Source: Adenophora triphylla var. japonica
Taxonomy: Eukaryota; Streptophyta; Magnoliopsida; Asterales; Campanulaceae
Assembly (NCBI GenBank): GCA_022495995.1
Contig: JAFEMH010001485.1
Coordinates: 372,001 to 436,000 of the forward strand
Reading direction: 5' to 3'
DNA: 64,000 bases
The notes beneath the pieces were generated by a model, which was given only the letters and a program-made list of their open reading frames with translations, searched no databases and was not told the DNA's origin. Both the position numbers and the translations under genes were made by a program. The number at the start of each line of letters is the position of its first letter. Positions within the stretch are counted from its first letter, which is position 1. Below, in pieces: positions 1-8,182 of this stretch.

Positions 1-78
1 TAGTTGCTGATCCGTCTGAATAGACCTTCCAACAATCGTCAGGTAGGCGATGGCGACCGGGACTCTAACTCCTTCCCT

Positions 79-2799
79 TTAGCCTTCTCTTTTGGAGCTC
101 GGCTGCTCGTCGTCTTCCTTGGTGAACGTAAGCTCGACCAAGAAGTCAGCTAGAGCTTGAGCCTTCAACGCCTTTCGAGGTCGATACTCAATGTCAAATT
201 CAGTAAGGGCAATTGACCAATTGAGAAGTCGACCTGAACTCTCCGGCTTGTGAAGAATTTTTCTTAGGGGAGCATTTGTAAGAACCACAATTGGATGAGC
301 CAGAAAATAAGCTCGCAGCTTCCTTGAAGCCACGACTAGGGCATAGGCGACCTTCTCAGCATTGTAGTATCTGCTCTCCACATCTGATAGGGCCTTGCTG
401 ATGTAGTATACTGGCTTTTGAAACCCCTCATCTTCTCTAACCAAAACCGCTGCCACTGATTTATCTCCCACGGATAAATACACAAACAAAGTTTCACCAG
501 TGGTCGGGCTACTCAGGAGAGGTGGAGTAGCGAGGTAATCCTTCAGCTGTTGGAACGACGAATGACATTCGGTCGTCCATTCAAAACTTTTCGTCCCCCT
601 CAATGCTTTGAAGAAGGGGAGAGACCTCTCTGCTGACTTTGATATGAAACGACCAAGAGCTGCTACCCTTCCGTTAAGTCGCTGCATCTCTTTGACACTG
701 GTGGGAGCCTTCATGTCGACTAAAGCCTTGATTTTTTCTGGATTAGCTTCTATACCCCGTTGAGATACCATGAACCCAAGGAACTTTCCAGCAGCTACAC
801 CAAATACACACTTGCTGGGGTTGAGTTTCATGTCGTTTGCTCTTAAATTGGCGAACGTTTCCCTTAGGTCGACCACGTGACGTCCAGTCTTTGTTTTGAT
901 GACCATATCGTCGACGTAGGCCTCCATGTTTCGGCCAATTTGAGAAGCAAAGACTTTGTTCACCATCCTTTGATAAGTTGCCCCTGCATTCTTCAATCCA
1001 AATGGCATCATGTTGTAGCAGTAGATGCCTCCAGCTGCTTGAAATGCTGTTTTGATTATGTCATCCTCATGCATCTTAATCTGGTGGTAACCTGAGTAAG
1101 CGTCGAGGAAGCTGAGGGTTGAGTGACCAGCAATGGAATCAACTAGCTTGTCGATTCTAGGAAGGGGATAGCTGTCCTTGGGGCAAGCAAGATTGAGAGT
1201 GGTGAAGTCGACACACATCCGCCATTTGCCGTTTGATTTCTTCACCATGACCACGTTGGCCAACCACGTTGTATGAGTGGCCTCTTTGATTATCCCTGCA
1301 TTCAAAAGTTTTTGTACCTCAGTTTTTATGGCCTCTTCCTTGTCGCGAGCAAAGCTTCTCAATTTTTGGGGTCTAGGCTTTATGGTCGGGTTGACTTCCA
1401 GTCTGTGAACAGCGACCTCCTCCTTGATTCCCCTCATGTCTTCTACCCTCCATGCAAAGACATCATTACTTTCTTTGAGTAGCTCGATGATTTCTGCTCG
1501 CTCCTCAACCGATAGGCGCTTCCCAATCTGAATTTTTTGGTCGGGGTAAGAAAGGTTGGTGATTACTGACTCTAGCTCATCCACAGCTTCTAGCTCTGGT
1601 CCATCCCTGAATTGTAGAGTCTCAATGATTATCTCCTTAACCCTTTGTCTCTCCTCGGCCCTCAGATGTGGAGCTTCTTCTGCTATCATATCATCTAACT
1701 TGTCTGCAACCTCGCTGGTGGTGGTGGTGGCCCCCGAGTTATTGTCGAGCTGGAGGCATAGGTTGCCTATGATGACTTGGTCGACCATAACTACATCTGA
1801 ATCGACCTCAGTGGTGTTAGAGTGACGTGTCGACTCAAGCATGACTTCGTCATTTGAGCGATAGGTCGACTCTTCCGCATCGGTGATTGTTGACAGTTTG
1901 GTAGTTTTGGTGACTGATTGAGACAACTTTAAATAACCATCTGCAGTCTCGATTTCCAATTCCCTTTTCTTTCTTTCTCTGAGAACATGATCAAGGTAGG
2001 CTCGAGCTGTGCCTTGTACACACCCTACTCCAGCGGGTGTAGGGAACTTGACTCGCTGATGAGGGATCGATGCCACCATTCCAAGAGCGACCTGACCTGG
2101 GATACCAAGTATAGCGGCATAGTCACTATTTACATCAATTACTATAAATTGTACCTTTGATACGATCCTGAGGGGGTGTTGGCCTAGGTCGACATCGAGC
2201 TCTATCTTGCCTTTTGCATCAACTCGATGATTGGTGAAGCCCTCCAACCTACCATCATATCTCTCCAACTGCTCATCATTAAGACCCATTTCTTTAAAAG
2301 TTTTGTAGAACAAAATATCCTTGCAGGCCCCCGTGTCGACTAAGAGTCTGCTCGTCGTACATCCGTCTATGAGACCTGGGATGACGAGAACTTGCTCTCT
2401 AGCTGCCATGTTAGTAGCCAATTCATGGGGGAAGAAGCTGATTGCTTCATCTCTGACTTCTCTTCTTGGAGGCACATGGGGAGCCTTATTGAGTTGGAAG
2501 ATTTTGTGCTTGATGGCCGTGTTGCTTGCTTGCTCTGTAATGACCCCCAGGTTCAATCTAGGCTGCCTCGGCCCTTGTTGTCCACCTGATGGCTGTTCGC
2601 CTCCACCGGGTTGAGGCCTTTTCACATAAGCGTCGAGCCTCCCCTGGTCGACCATTCTTTGTATAATGCGCTTCAAACCCAAACAATCCTCTGTGAGATG
2701 ACCAGTGTCTTTGTGGTAGTCACAGTATTTGCTGTTGTCCCTCCTAAACTTGTTGCCTGGATTCATTGGGACTGGAGGAGCCAGCTCGACGGCATTCAT
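79..2799 (-). CDS. Retrotransposon polyprotein: zinc knuckle, aspartic protease, RT, RNase H (element A)
   Basis: A 906-residue reading frame. Near the N-terminus is a zinc-knuckle variant with C26, H29, H34 and C39 (CX2HX4HX4C), the tail of Gag. The aspartic protease motif LVDTGA lies around residue 155. The reverse transcriptase fills roughly residues 470-720, with the catalytic YVDDM at about 628 (plus-strand bases 904-918). An RNase H domain follows, with the typical plant gypsy stretch around SKALSDVESRYYNAEK. In a living element this polyprotein would be cleaved by its own protease and would copy element RNA to DNA in virus-like particles. The ORF ends with TAA at 79-81; about 80 bases of downstream sequence are visible and integrase is not. 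It lies in the same frame as the preceding gag segment, separated by one stop codon at 2803-2805. The ATG at 2799 is therefore probably not a genuine start. Confidence 0.92.
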   Translation of the reverse strand: MNAVELAPPVPMNPGNKFRRDNSKYCDYHKDTGHLTEDCLGLKRIIQRMVDQGRLDAYVKRPQPGGGEQPSGGQQGPRQPRLNLGVITEQASNTAIKHKIFQLNKAPHVPPRREVRDEAISFFPHELATNMAAREQVLVIPGLIDGCTTSRLLVDTGACKDILFYKTFKEMGLNDEQLERYDGRLEGFTNHRVDAKGKIELDVDLGQHPLRIVSKVQFIVIDVNSDYAAILGIPGQVALGMVASIPHQRVKFPTPAGVGCVQGTARAYLDHVLRERKKRELEIETADGYLKLSQSVTKTTKLSTITDAEESTYRSNDEVMLESTRHSNTTEVDSDVVMVDQVIIGNLCLQLDNNSGATTTTSEVADKLDDMIAEEAPHLRAEERQRVKEIIIETLQFRDGPELEAVDELESVITNLSYPDQKIQIGKRLSVEERAEIIELLKESNDVFAWRVEDMRGIKEEVAVHRLEVNPTIKPRPQKLRSFARDKEEAIKTEVQKLLNAGIIKEATHTTWLANVVMVKKSNGKWRMCVDFTTLNLACPKDSYPLPRIDKLVDSIAGHSTLSFLDAYSGYHQIKMHEDDIIKTAFQAAGGIYCYNMMPFGLKNAGATYQRMVNKVFASQIGRNMEAYVDDMVIKTKTGRHVVDLRETFANLRANDMKLNPSKCVFGVAAGKFLGFMVSQRGIEANPEKIKALVDMKAPTSVKEMQRLNGRVAALGRFISKSAERSLPFFKALRGTKSFEWTTECHSSFQQLKDYLATPPLLSSPTTGETLFVYLSVGDKSVAAVLVREDEGFQKPVYYISKALSDVESRYYNAEKVAYALVVASRKLRAYFLAHPIVVLTNAPLRKILHKPESSGRLLNWSIALTEFDIEYRPRKALKAQALADFLVELTFTKEDDEQPSSKREG

Positions 2800-2802
2800 A
2801 AT

Positions 2803-4466
2803 TTATGTTCGACTCACCGTAAGGGGAGTGAAAGCCTCGGGCACTTTCTCTGTTGCCCTAGTCATGTTCTTTCCATTTTTATTATTTCCTCCGTTCTTGT
2901 TGGAGTCCTTTTTATCATCAGCGACTTCCACCTTGGGGCTTTTACCATTCTTCTTTTCTTTCCTTTCTTCAGCAAGAGCGACATTGTACACTTTCTCAAA
3001 CAACTCCTGTCGAGTTGTTCTTGTCTGGCTTGTGAGTTCATAATCCATGTCCGCGAGGAAATACCGTTTCGGAAGCAATTAATGACCTCCCTATCAGTGA
3101 GGTCTTCCTCTATCTTATCAACCATTTCCTTAAACTTGGTGAAGTAGCTCATAGAGCTTTCATTCTTCGCCTGCACCAAGTTATTCAGATCGGTGACAGT
3201 CATCTTCCGAGCTCCTGCAGTCGAGAAGCGATCCAAGAACTTTGTCCTGAAGCATGTCCAAGTATTGATGCTACCCGCGGCCAGACCGTTGAACCAAGTT
3301 AAGGCTGCCCCAGTGAGTGTGCTTAGGAGGGCTTTGCACATATTGTCGTCCTCGTTGGCGACGAAACACATGGTGGCCTCCAGATGTGCTATATGACTCC
3401 TTGCATTGGTCGACCCCGAATACTTCTCCAGAAGTGGCAACTTGAAAGTAGGAGGAGGTCGACTATCTCTGATTTCTTTGGATAAGGGTCGAAGAGCAAA
3501 ATCAATTCGTTCGACCTTTCCAGTCTCCTTTTTCTTCTCCTCCTCCCATTGTTCGAACTTCTTTTTCATCAATAGCCATTCCCTAGCATCGGGTCTTTCA
3601 TCTCCTGGAGGGGGCGCAGCATTTGACTTCTGGCCTTCACTTCTAGGGGGAGTCACCTGCCTACTCCTTCTGTCCCTGTGGGAATTGGTCCTCTCTGATC
3701 TTACTTTGGAGATCTATGCACATTACTTCTTTGAGGCGACTGCGCCTCTCGGCACGAGATGGCGACTGCGCCTGTTATCTCTATGTGGCGACTGTGCCTT
3801 TCCCCTCCTACGGGCGACTGCGCCCATTCCTGTCTCTATGAGATCCGACCTCTGCGTCCTAGCCGGTGAAACACATGTCTGTTTCTATTGGGCCGTTAAT
3901 TGAGTCCTCAAATCAGATTGAGCCTCCTGCTCCCTGTTTACATTGAGGCTAGCCCTTAAATCGTTCTTTGGGCACATGAACAATAGTGGGAGCTCGACGA
4001 ACTATCCTGTCCTCACCATTTTGTCCCACACCTTCATTTGGCCTAGCACTCCTGATGCATTTGTCCATTAGAGACACGAGTACGTGCCACTCTTTCGGGC
4101 GCACGTCGGCTGTTCTGCCTCCTCCATGGCTATCAAGTCGGCCAGAATCTGAGCTCGCTCCAACATCATCTCCTTCTTGCTCATGGGGTTGGTGGAGGGG
4201 CCTACCCTGTTTCCCACATTCACCTGAGCAGCTGGACATTTTGGAGGAGGTGCAACTCCTTGCCCATCCATATGCCTTTTCCCTCTCCTTGTGTCAGGCA
4301 ATCCCCTGCCATCAACGACACTGGTAGAGCGTGTGGCCCTACCATGGGGACGGTTCGGTGGGGGAGGAGGCAAGTTAAGGTTCTCAGCGTTTGCGTTCAT
4401 GTTGTTGTTGTTCACTTCTTCATGCCCAAGCGAAGCCTCGGATACATGTCCTTCTGAAGTCACCAT
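2803..4466 (-). pseudogene. Gag of element A, frameshifted
   Basis: Gag would build the virus-like particle. The likely start is the ATG at 4466, just inside the primer site, beginning MVTSEGHVSEAS. The N-terminal part is proline/asparagine-rich and open to 4068. The frame then moves to one open until 3949 (containing EWHVLVSLMDKC). A capsid-like block (3656 down to about 3060) carries ITWF/NTW-type Gag residues such as LTGAALTWFNGL. Near 3060 the frame changes again and continues to a stop at 2803-2805, immediately before the protease-RT frame. At least two frameshifts and one nonsense codon make it non-functional as read. A linker around 3735-3830 contains four spaced copies of GGCGACTGCGCC-like sequence, an internal repeat encoding short basic/proline stretches. 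Confidence 0.85.
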
Positions 4467-4511
4467 CGTTGCAGGTTGATAGAGTTTTCGAGGTCAAGTT
4501 TAAAGCACGAT

Positions 4512-4528
4512 TCCCGGCAATGGAACCA
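4512..4528 (-). promoter_or_regulatory. Primer-binding site of element A (tRNA-Glu-like)
   Basis: The plus strand reads TCCCGGCAATGGAACCA, very close to the 3' acceptor end of plant tRNA-Glu from memory (one mismatch), immediately inside the LTR. On the element strand this is the site where the tRNA would prime minus-strand DNA synthesis. The gap to the LTR end is three bases. Confidence 0.75.
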
Positions 4529-4531
4529 AAC

Positions 4532-5172
4532 TGATGCTGCAGGAATTGTGCTTATCAATCTTCCTCCACGTGGCGGGGTGATCACTGGCTCCTTGACCTG
4601 AAATCAGAACCCACGACTAGCCGGATGTGTCTCCGGCGAAGACGCTCGGGCGTGAGAGTAAGATCACAGTTATATAAAGCTCAAAATGTATTGAATATGG
4701 AATTCAGATAACAAAATGGCAGTTACCTTTCACCGTTTGGTAGTGATGAAGTATTTATAGACAAGAGTGGTGTATTTTTGGGGAGGCGACATGTGCTCCG
4801 AGATTGTAGCGGCAGTTACTTGATTGTGGGAACGTGTCTATAACGGCCCCTGATTTGTAGGGATGTGGTTATGAGAATTGTTCAACCAAATACGCCGGCA
4901 AGTGTCAGGTCGTCACTTGTTGTCTAGGTCGAGGTCGCCACTTATGTAATGGTCGACCTGACTGTCGGGTAGAGCATGGTTCGTACCCGAATTGTAGTAT
5001 GTATCATGAGGTCGGACTAAGTCAGGTCGGGACCTGATAGGTCGGACCATGGGCTTAGTCGACTGATACAAGAGATGGGCTTTGGGCCTTGTTATGATTG
5101 GGTCAGCCTCATTGAGAATGTGATGGTCAAGGCTGTTGTGATTGGGCTTTGCTTGCTTAGCCCATCTTGACA
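4532..5172 (-). repeat. 5' LTR of element A
   Basis: On the element strand it begins TGTCAAGATGGGC at 5172 and ends GCATCA at 4532, about 641 bp, giving the usual TG...CA termini. The inner edge sits beside the primer site. A TATA box lies at 4752-4760. Short ORFs inside it are chance frames. The partner LTR lies left of the window, so the limits rest on termini and primer-site position. Confidence 0.75.
4752..4760 (-). promoter_or_regulatory. TATA box in LTR of element A
   Basis: The element strand reads CTATAAATAC. It lies about 410 bp from the LTR start and 220 bp from the LTR end, as expected for a U3/R boundary. Transcription would run leftward from about 4725. Confidence 0.6.
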
Positions 5173-5450
5173 CTTTTGGTATGTTCAAGTACATAAATAT
5201 TGAAGCATTTTAAAATCGTTTTTGAATTATGGGAATTATATAATTTGTACCGACGTATTTTTTATTACTAACATTGTATCACTATGTTCAATTTAATTTA
5301 ATTAACAATTTAATTTATATTAAATGTATAATATAATAGAGGACGATGTACAGCGGCAACTATCTCCAATTTTTTTAACACGAGTTGGGATATGCGTATG
5401 TTTGCAGTTTGTTGTGAAATCCTTGGTCTGATTCTAAATTTGATCCCATC

Positions 5451-5882
5451 ATGGCAAGGACAATCCAAACAGCAAGAAAAAGTACGAGTCAACGACCACC
5501 GCTACCTAATAACATCCCACGAGATGAATTTATAAGAAAATCTAAAGAAGCTAAGGATCATGAGTACGCTTACTTACGTGAACAACACGAAAGAATCCTC
5601 CTCGAGACTAGAGTCGCAGAATTACGGTCTGAAATGGAAGAATTGCAAGATCGACTGCAGGAAGCTATAGCAAGATATAATCAGTCTCAAACCGCATTAG
5701 GTGTGGCTTTGAGTCGAATCCATGAGCTAGAGTTCCCTGCGGAGGCCCATGCTAATGACCTAGGCGGACTCGAGCCTATGGAGGCCGTTGGGAATGAGAA
5801 TGAGGAGGATCCCGAGGAGGATCCAGAAGAAGAACCCGAGGAGGATCAAAATGATAATTCCGAAGACGATCTTGATTATTGA
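5451..5882 (+). CDS. Small ORF with histone H3-tail-like N-terminus, coiled coil and acidic tail
   Basis: A 143-residue ORF starting ATG at 5451 and ending TGA at 5880-5882. Residues 2-12 read ARTIQTARKST, ten of eleven identical to the histone H3 tail (lysine 4 is isoleucine; R2, T3, R8, K9, S10 and T11 are kept). A proline-rich link follows, then a charged heptad-like segment (about residues 28-90, rich in E, L, R, Q) that should form a coiled coil. The C-terminus is strongly acidic, with repeated EEDPEED-type units (about 113-143). It does not resemble the histone fold and lacks it entirely. There is no second exon or polyadenylation signal I can point to. It sits in AT-rich DNA between elements A and B, with no LTR or TIR clearly enclosing it. 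I do not recognise the family. It could be a host orphan gene, an accessory gene of an unrecognised element, or a lucky open frame. Confidence 0.55.
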   Translation: MARTIQTARKSTSQRPPLPNNIPRDEFIRKSKEAKDHEYAYLREQHERILLETRVAELRSEMEELQDRLQEAIARYNQSQTALGVALSRIHELEFPAEAHANDLGGLEPMEAVGNENEEDPEEDPEEEPEEDQNDNSEDDLDY

Positions 5883-6450
5883 GAATGAGTAGTCAGTTGT
5901 AGGGAGGAAGGTTTAGTTTAGTTTCATTTAGTTTAGTTTAGTTTAGCTCAATTTATTTTAGTTGGTTTTTTATGTACTCCCTATAAATTTCATATTTGTT
6001 TTATTTACTTTCTGTAAATATGTTTCGTTGGATCTGTTCTATTGGTGTTAATTTGTTATCTCTAAATATTATGATTTGGATTTGTTCGTGAGTGCGTACT
6101 ATCCCTCTTCCCATCTACTTAGATACATAGATGCAACATGTCACATTTAGAGAATTTTTATTGATTCTTTTCTCTTTTTTGTTTTTTCCTAATTCCACCT
6201 ATTTCTTCTTTTAACCCCTCCACACCATTTTCTTAATTACTTTTTTTTTTTAATTCACCCAGATCATTTTCTGAGTTCTTATAAATCAATTTCCTAATTC
6301 TTTTCAAAATGAGTACTAAGATTACCAAATTATATTTGTCAAAATGAAATTCTTCAAATCACAAGGGACATACTAATGCTCGCACTTTAACTTTCGCCTG
6401 CTTTTCCTTTGTTAGAACATAATGTATATCAGAAAATCTTTGTACGTTTC
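5883..6450. other. AT-rich intergenic DNA without a gene
   Basis: Follows the H3-like ORF. It contains a short TTTAG-type repeat (about 5911-5945) and low-complexity T-rich stretches. No ORF, TIR or RNA gene is visible. The last bases before 6451 (ACGTTTC) directly abut the LTR of element B. Confidence 0.6.
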
Positions 6451-7426
6451 TGAAATTACCCGGATCCGAGAAAGGCCTCGCGGCCCCGGCATCTGGCATT
6501 CTTTCGCGTTGGAGGTGTCTCGCCGTTTTGCTTTCGCATTTTGTAGAGTCGCCACGCCGTTTTTATTAAGCCCAAAACATTGAAAAAGGGCATCAGTTTA
6601 AAGATAAATTTTAAACTGTTTTTGTGTGATGAGATTTTGAGTTCGGAGGTCAGATGACTCCTCGGGAAGAGAATATTAGAATATTAGAGCTCACCCGAGT
6701 AGCCTCGTAAAACGAGTCTTTCGGATACCCCTAATATCCTTTAAAAAGTTGTGTGTGTGTGTGTGTGCTTTTAAAAATGCATGCTGTATCGGATGTCTAC
6801 ATTGTATGCTATGTATGGAAATGTATTGAAATAGTGTAGGAAGGAAGCCTTACCAATGTTGGTTCGTGTCTGTCTTCCGCTGGGGAATGGTGTTTGAGGT
6901 CGGAGTAGCGTTCCGGTATGGATCGGGATTGCTTTGGAAGATGCCGGTTGTCTGCGGACAGAGTTTCGGCGTAAGTTGAGGTTGCAGGCTGCGTTCGGGC
7001 AGAGGTTCGGCGTGCGTGGGGATCGTCGGGATCACTCGGGCAGAGGTTCGGCGTGCGTTGTGGTGGCAGGAGTCACTCGGGCAGAGTTTCGGCGTGCGTT
7101 GTGGTGGCAGGAGTCACTCGGGCAGAGTTTCGGCGTGGTTTGGGATCGTCGGTTTGACTCGGAAAGAGCCGGGACACCGTGGAAAGACCGGGCAAGGCCT
7201 CGGAGTACCACGAGGGGCCTCAGAGTACCTCGAGAGTGCCTCGGGGCAGCGCGGGAGCGTCTCGGGAGCGCTCGGAGAGGCTTCGGAGCACCTCGAGGGG
7301 GCTCGGAAGGCCTCGGAAGGATCCGAAGGGGCCGGGAATGCCTCGAAAGGTCTTAGAGGGGGAGCCAGAAGGCTTAGGGAGGAAGAGAGAAGTGGGAAGT
7401 GTGAAAAAATGAGGAGGGGGAGCCCT

Positions 7427-7436
7427 CTATTTATAG
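7427..7436 (-). promoter_or_regulatory. TATA box of element B LTR
   Basis: The element strand reads CTATAAATAG followed by AGGGCTCC, a strong plant TATA context. It directs transcription leftward into R/U5. The first palindrome core (7459-7468) lies exactly 23 nt upstream of the first T. The 5' LTR copy has lost this box by deletion. Confidence 0.75.
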
Positions 7437-7450
7437 TCTCAGATTTGGTG

Positions 7451-7708
7451 CAAAGAGGTCCGTACGGACCTCCTTGGTTATCCAGGATTTTGGTTTTCCT
7501 CGATTTGAGGGAATATGCAATGATGGTGAATATTCTGGAAATGATGATGTCCCCTTGCAAAGAGGTCCGTACGGACCATCTTGACATGCAAAGAGGTCCG
7601 TACGGACCAAGTCTGCATTTAGGGTAATCATTTCTCCGGGATTTGAGGGAATATTGTGGACTTTAAGGGGATTCAGTAATTATGGAAACAAAGAGGTCCG
7701 TACGGACC
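7451..7708. promoter_or_regulatory. Four copies of a 20-bp palindromic motif in U3
   Basis: CAAAGAGGTCCGTACGGACC is present at 7451-7470, 7558-7577, 7589-7608 and 7689-7708. The last 14 bases form a perfect palindrome. All four have the CAAAGA side on the left of the plus strand. They lie upstream of the LTR TATA box in element orientation, so they are candidate transcription-factor sites. The same 20-mer recurs before both antisense genes. Confidence 0.7.
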
Positions 7709-8182
7709 TATATTGCTTTTCCGGTTTCTGAAAATTCCCGAAAGGTCCTTTTGTCCCTTTTATCCCGGAGGGCTCCTCCCTTGGTTTGGTTGGGGGTTTG
7801 AGAGGGTTTGGAGTGGGAGAGGTCTCGAGGCTGCGTGGATGAGTCTGCGGTGTTTCCCGGGTGTTTGAAAGGGAGTGATCCAGTTGGGGTACTTACGAAG
7901 CCCCTCGACGACGTCACTTATGAAAGAAGTGGGGTCGCCGATAAGATAAGGGTCCTAATCCGGATCGCGTCTTTGGGAGAGGAAGTGACCGTGAGGGTCA
8001 AAGTGAGGACGTGGTGGTGTCCTTTTGGGTGACCGTTTAGGTCAATAGGCTGGACCCTGTGATAGGATTCCTACGTATCCTGGCGGGAATCAAGCACAGT
8101 CGTAGTTCGGGTGTGGGGTGAGTGTTACGTGAATACGGGCGTGGTGGTGCCACTGAAGTGTCGTGTGACCGCCGAGGTCGGT

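Larger units (their letters stand above)
1..5172 (-). mobile_element. Element A: Ty3/gypsy (Tat-type) LTR retrotransposon, 5' portion
   Basis: Read on the minus strand, the order is LTR (5172 to 4532), primer-binding site, gag, protease, reverse transcriptase and RNase H, running off the left edge. Integrase and the 3' LTR would lie outside the window. The CHHC-type zinc knuckle, the DTG protease and the RT resemble the plant Tat group. The element is damaged in gag (frameshifts plus an in-frame stop) but has a long open pol segment, suggesting moderate age. A TG...CA LTR with a primer site directly inside it supports the boundary. The 5-bp flank at 5173-5177 (CTTTT) could be a target duplication, but the other copy is outside. 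Confidence 0.9.
6451..7895 (-). repeat. 3' LTR of element B (right limit unresolved)
   Basis: The outer end is sharp at 6451 (TG on the plus strand). Similarity to the 5' copy at 23118-24104 runs to about 7895, where the 5' copy is broken, so the LTR could extend further right, even through the tandem arrays. It contains the inner copy of the primer-site core (6546-6554), a GT microsatellite (6749-6767), a CTCGT/ACGAG hairpin (6704-6716), a repeated GGCAGAGTTTCGGCGTG block (about 7000-7140), a TATA box and four palindromes. No polypurine tract is evident to fix the inner boundary. Confidence 0.8.

Noticed and set aside
4913..5194. 93-codon minus-strand ORF at the start of element A
   Set aside because: It lies within the LTR U3 region and crosses the LTR boundary into flanking DNA.
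6934..7627. Overlapping Arg/Gly-rich ORFs on the plus strand of the element B LTR (also at 23682-24075)
   Set aside because: They lie in LTR sequence, differ between overlapping frames, and follow GC-rich local repeats; the LTR promoter is on the other strand.
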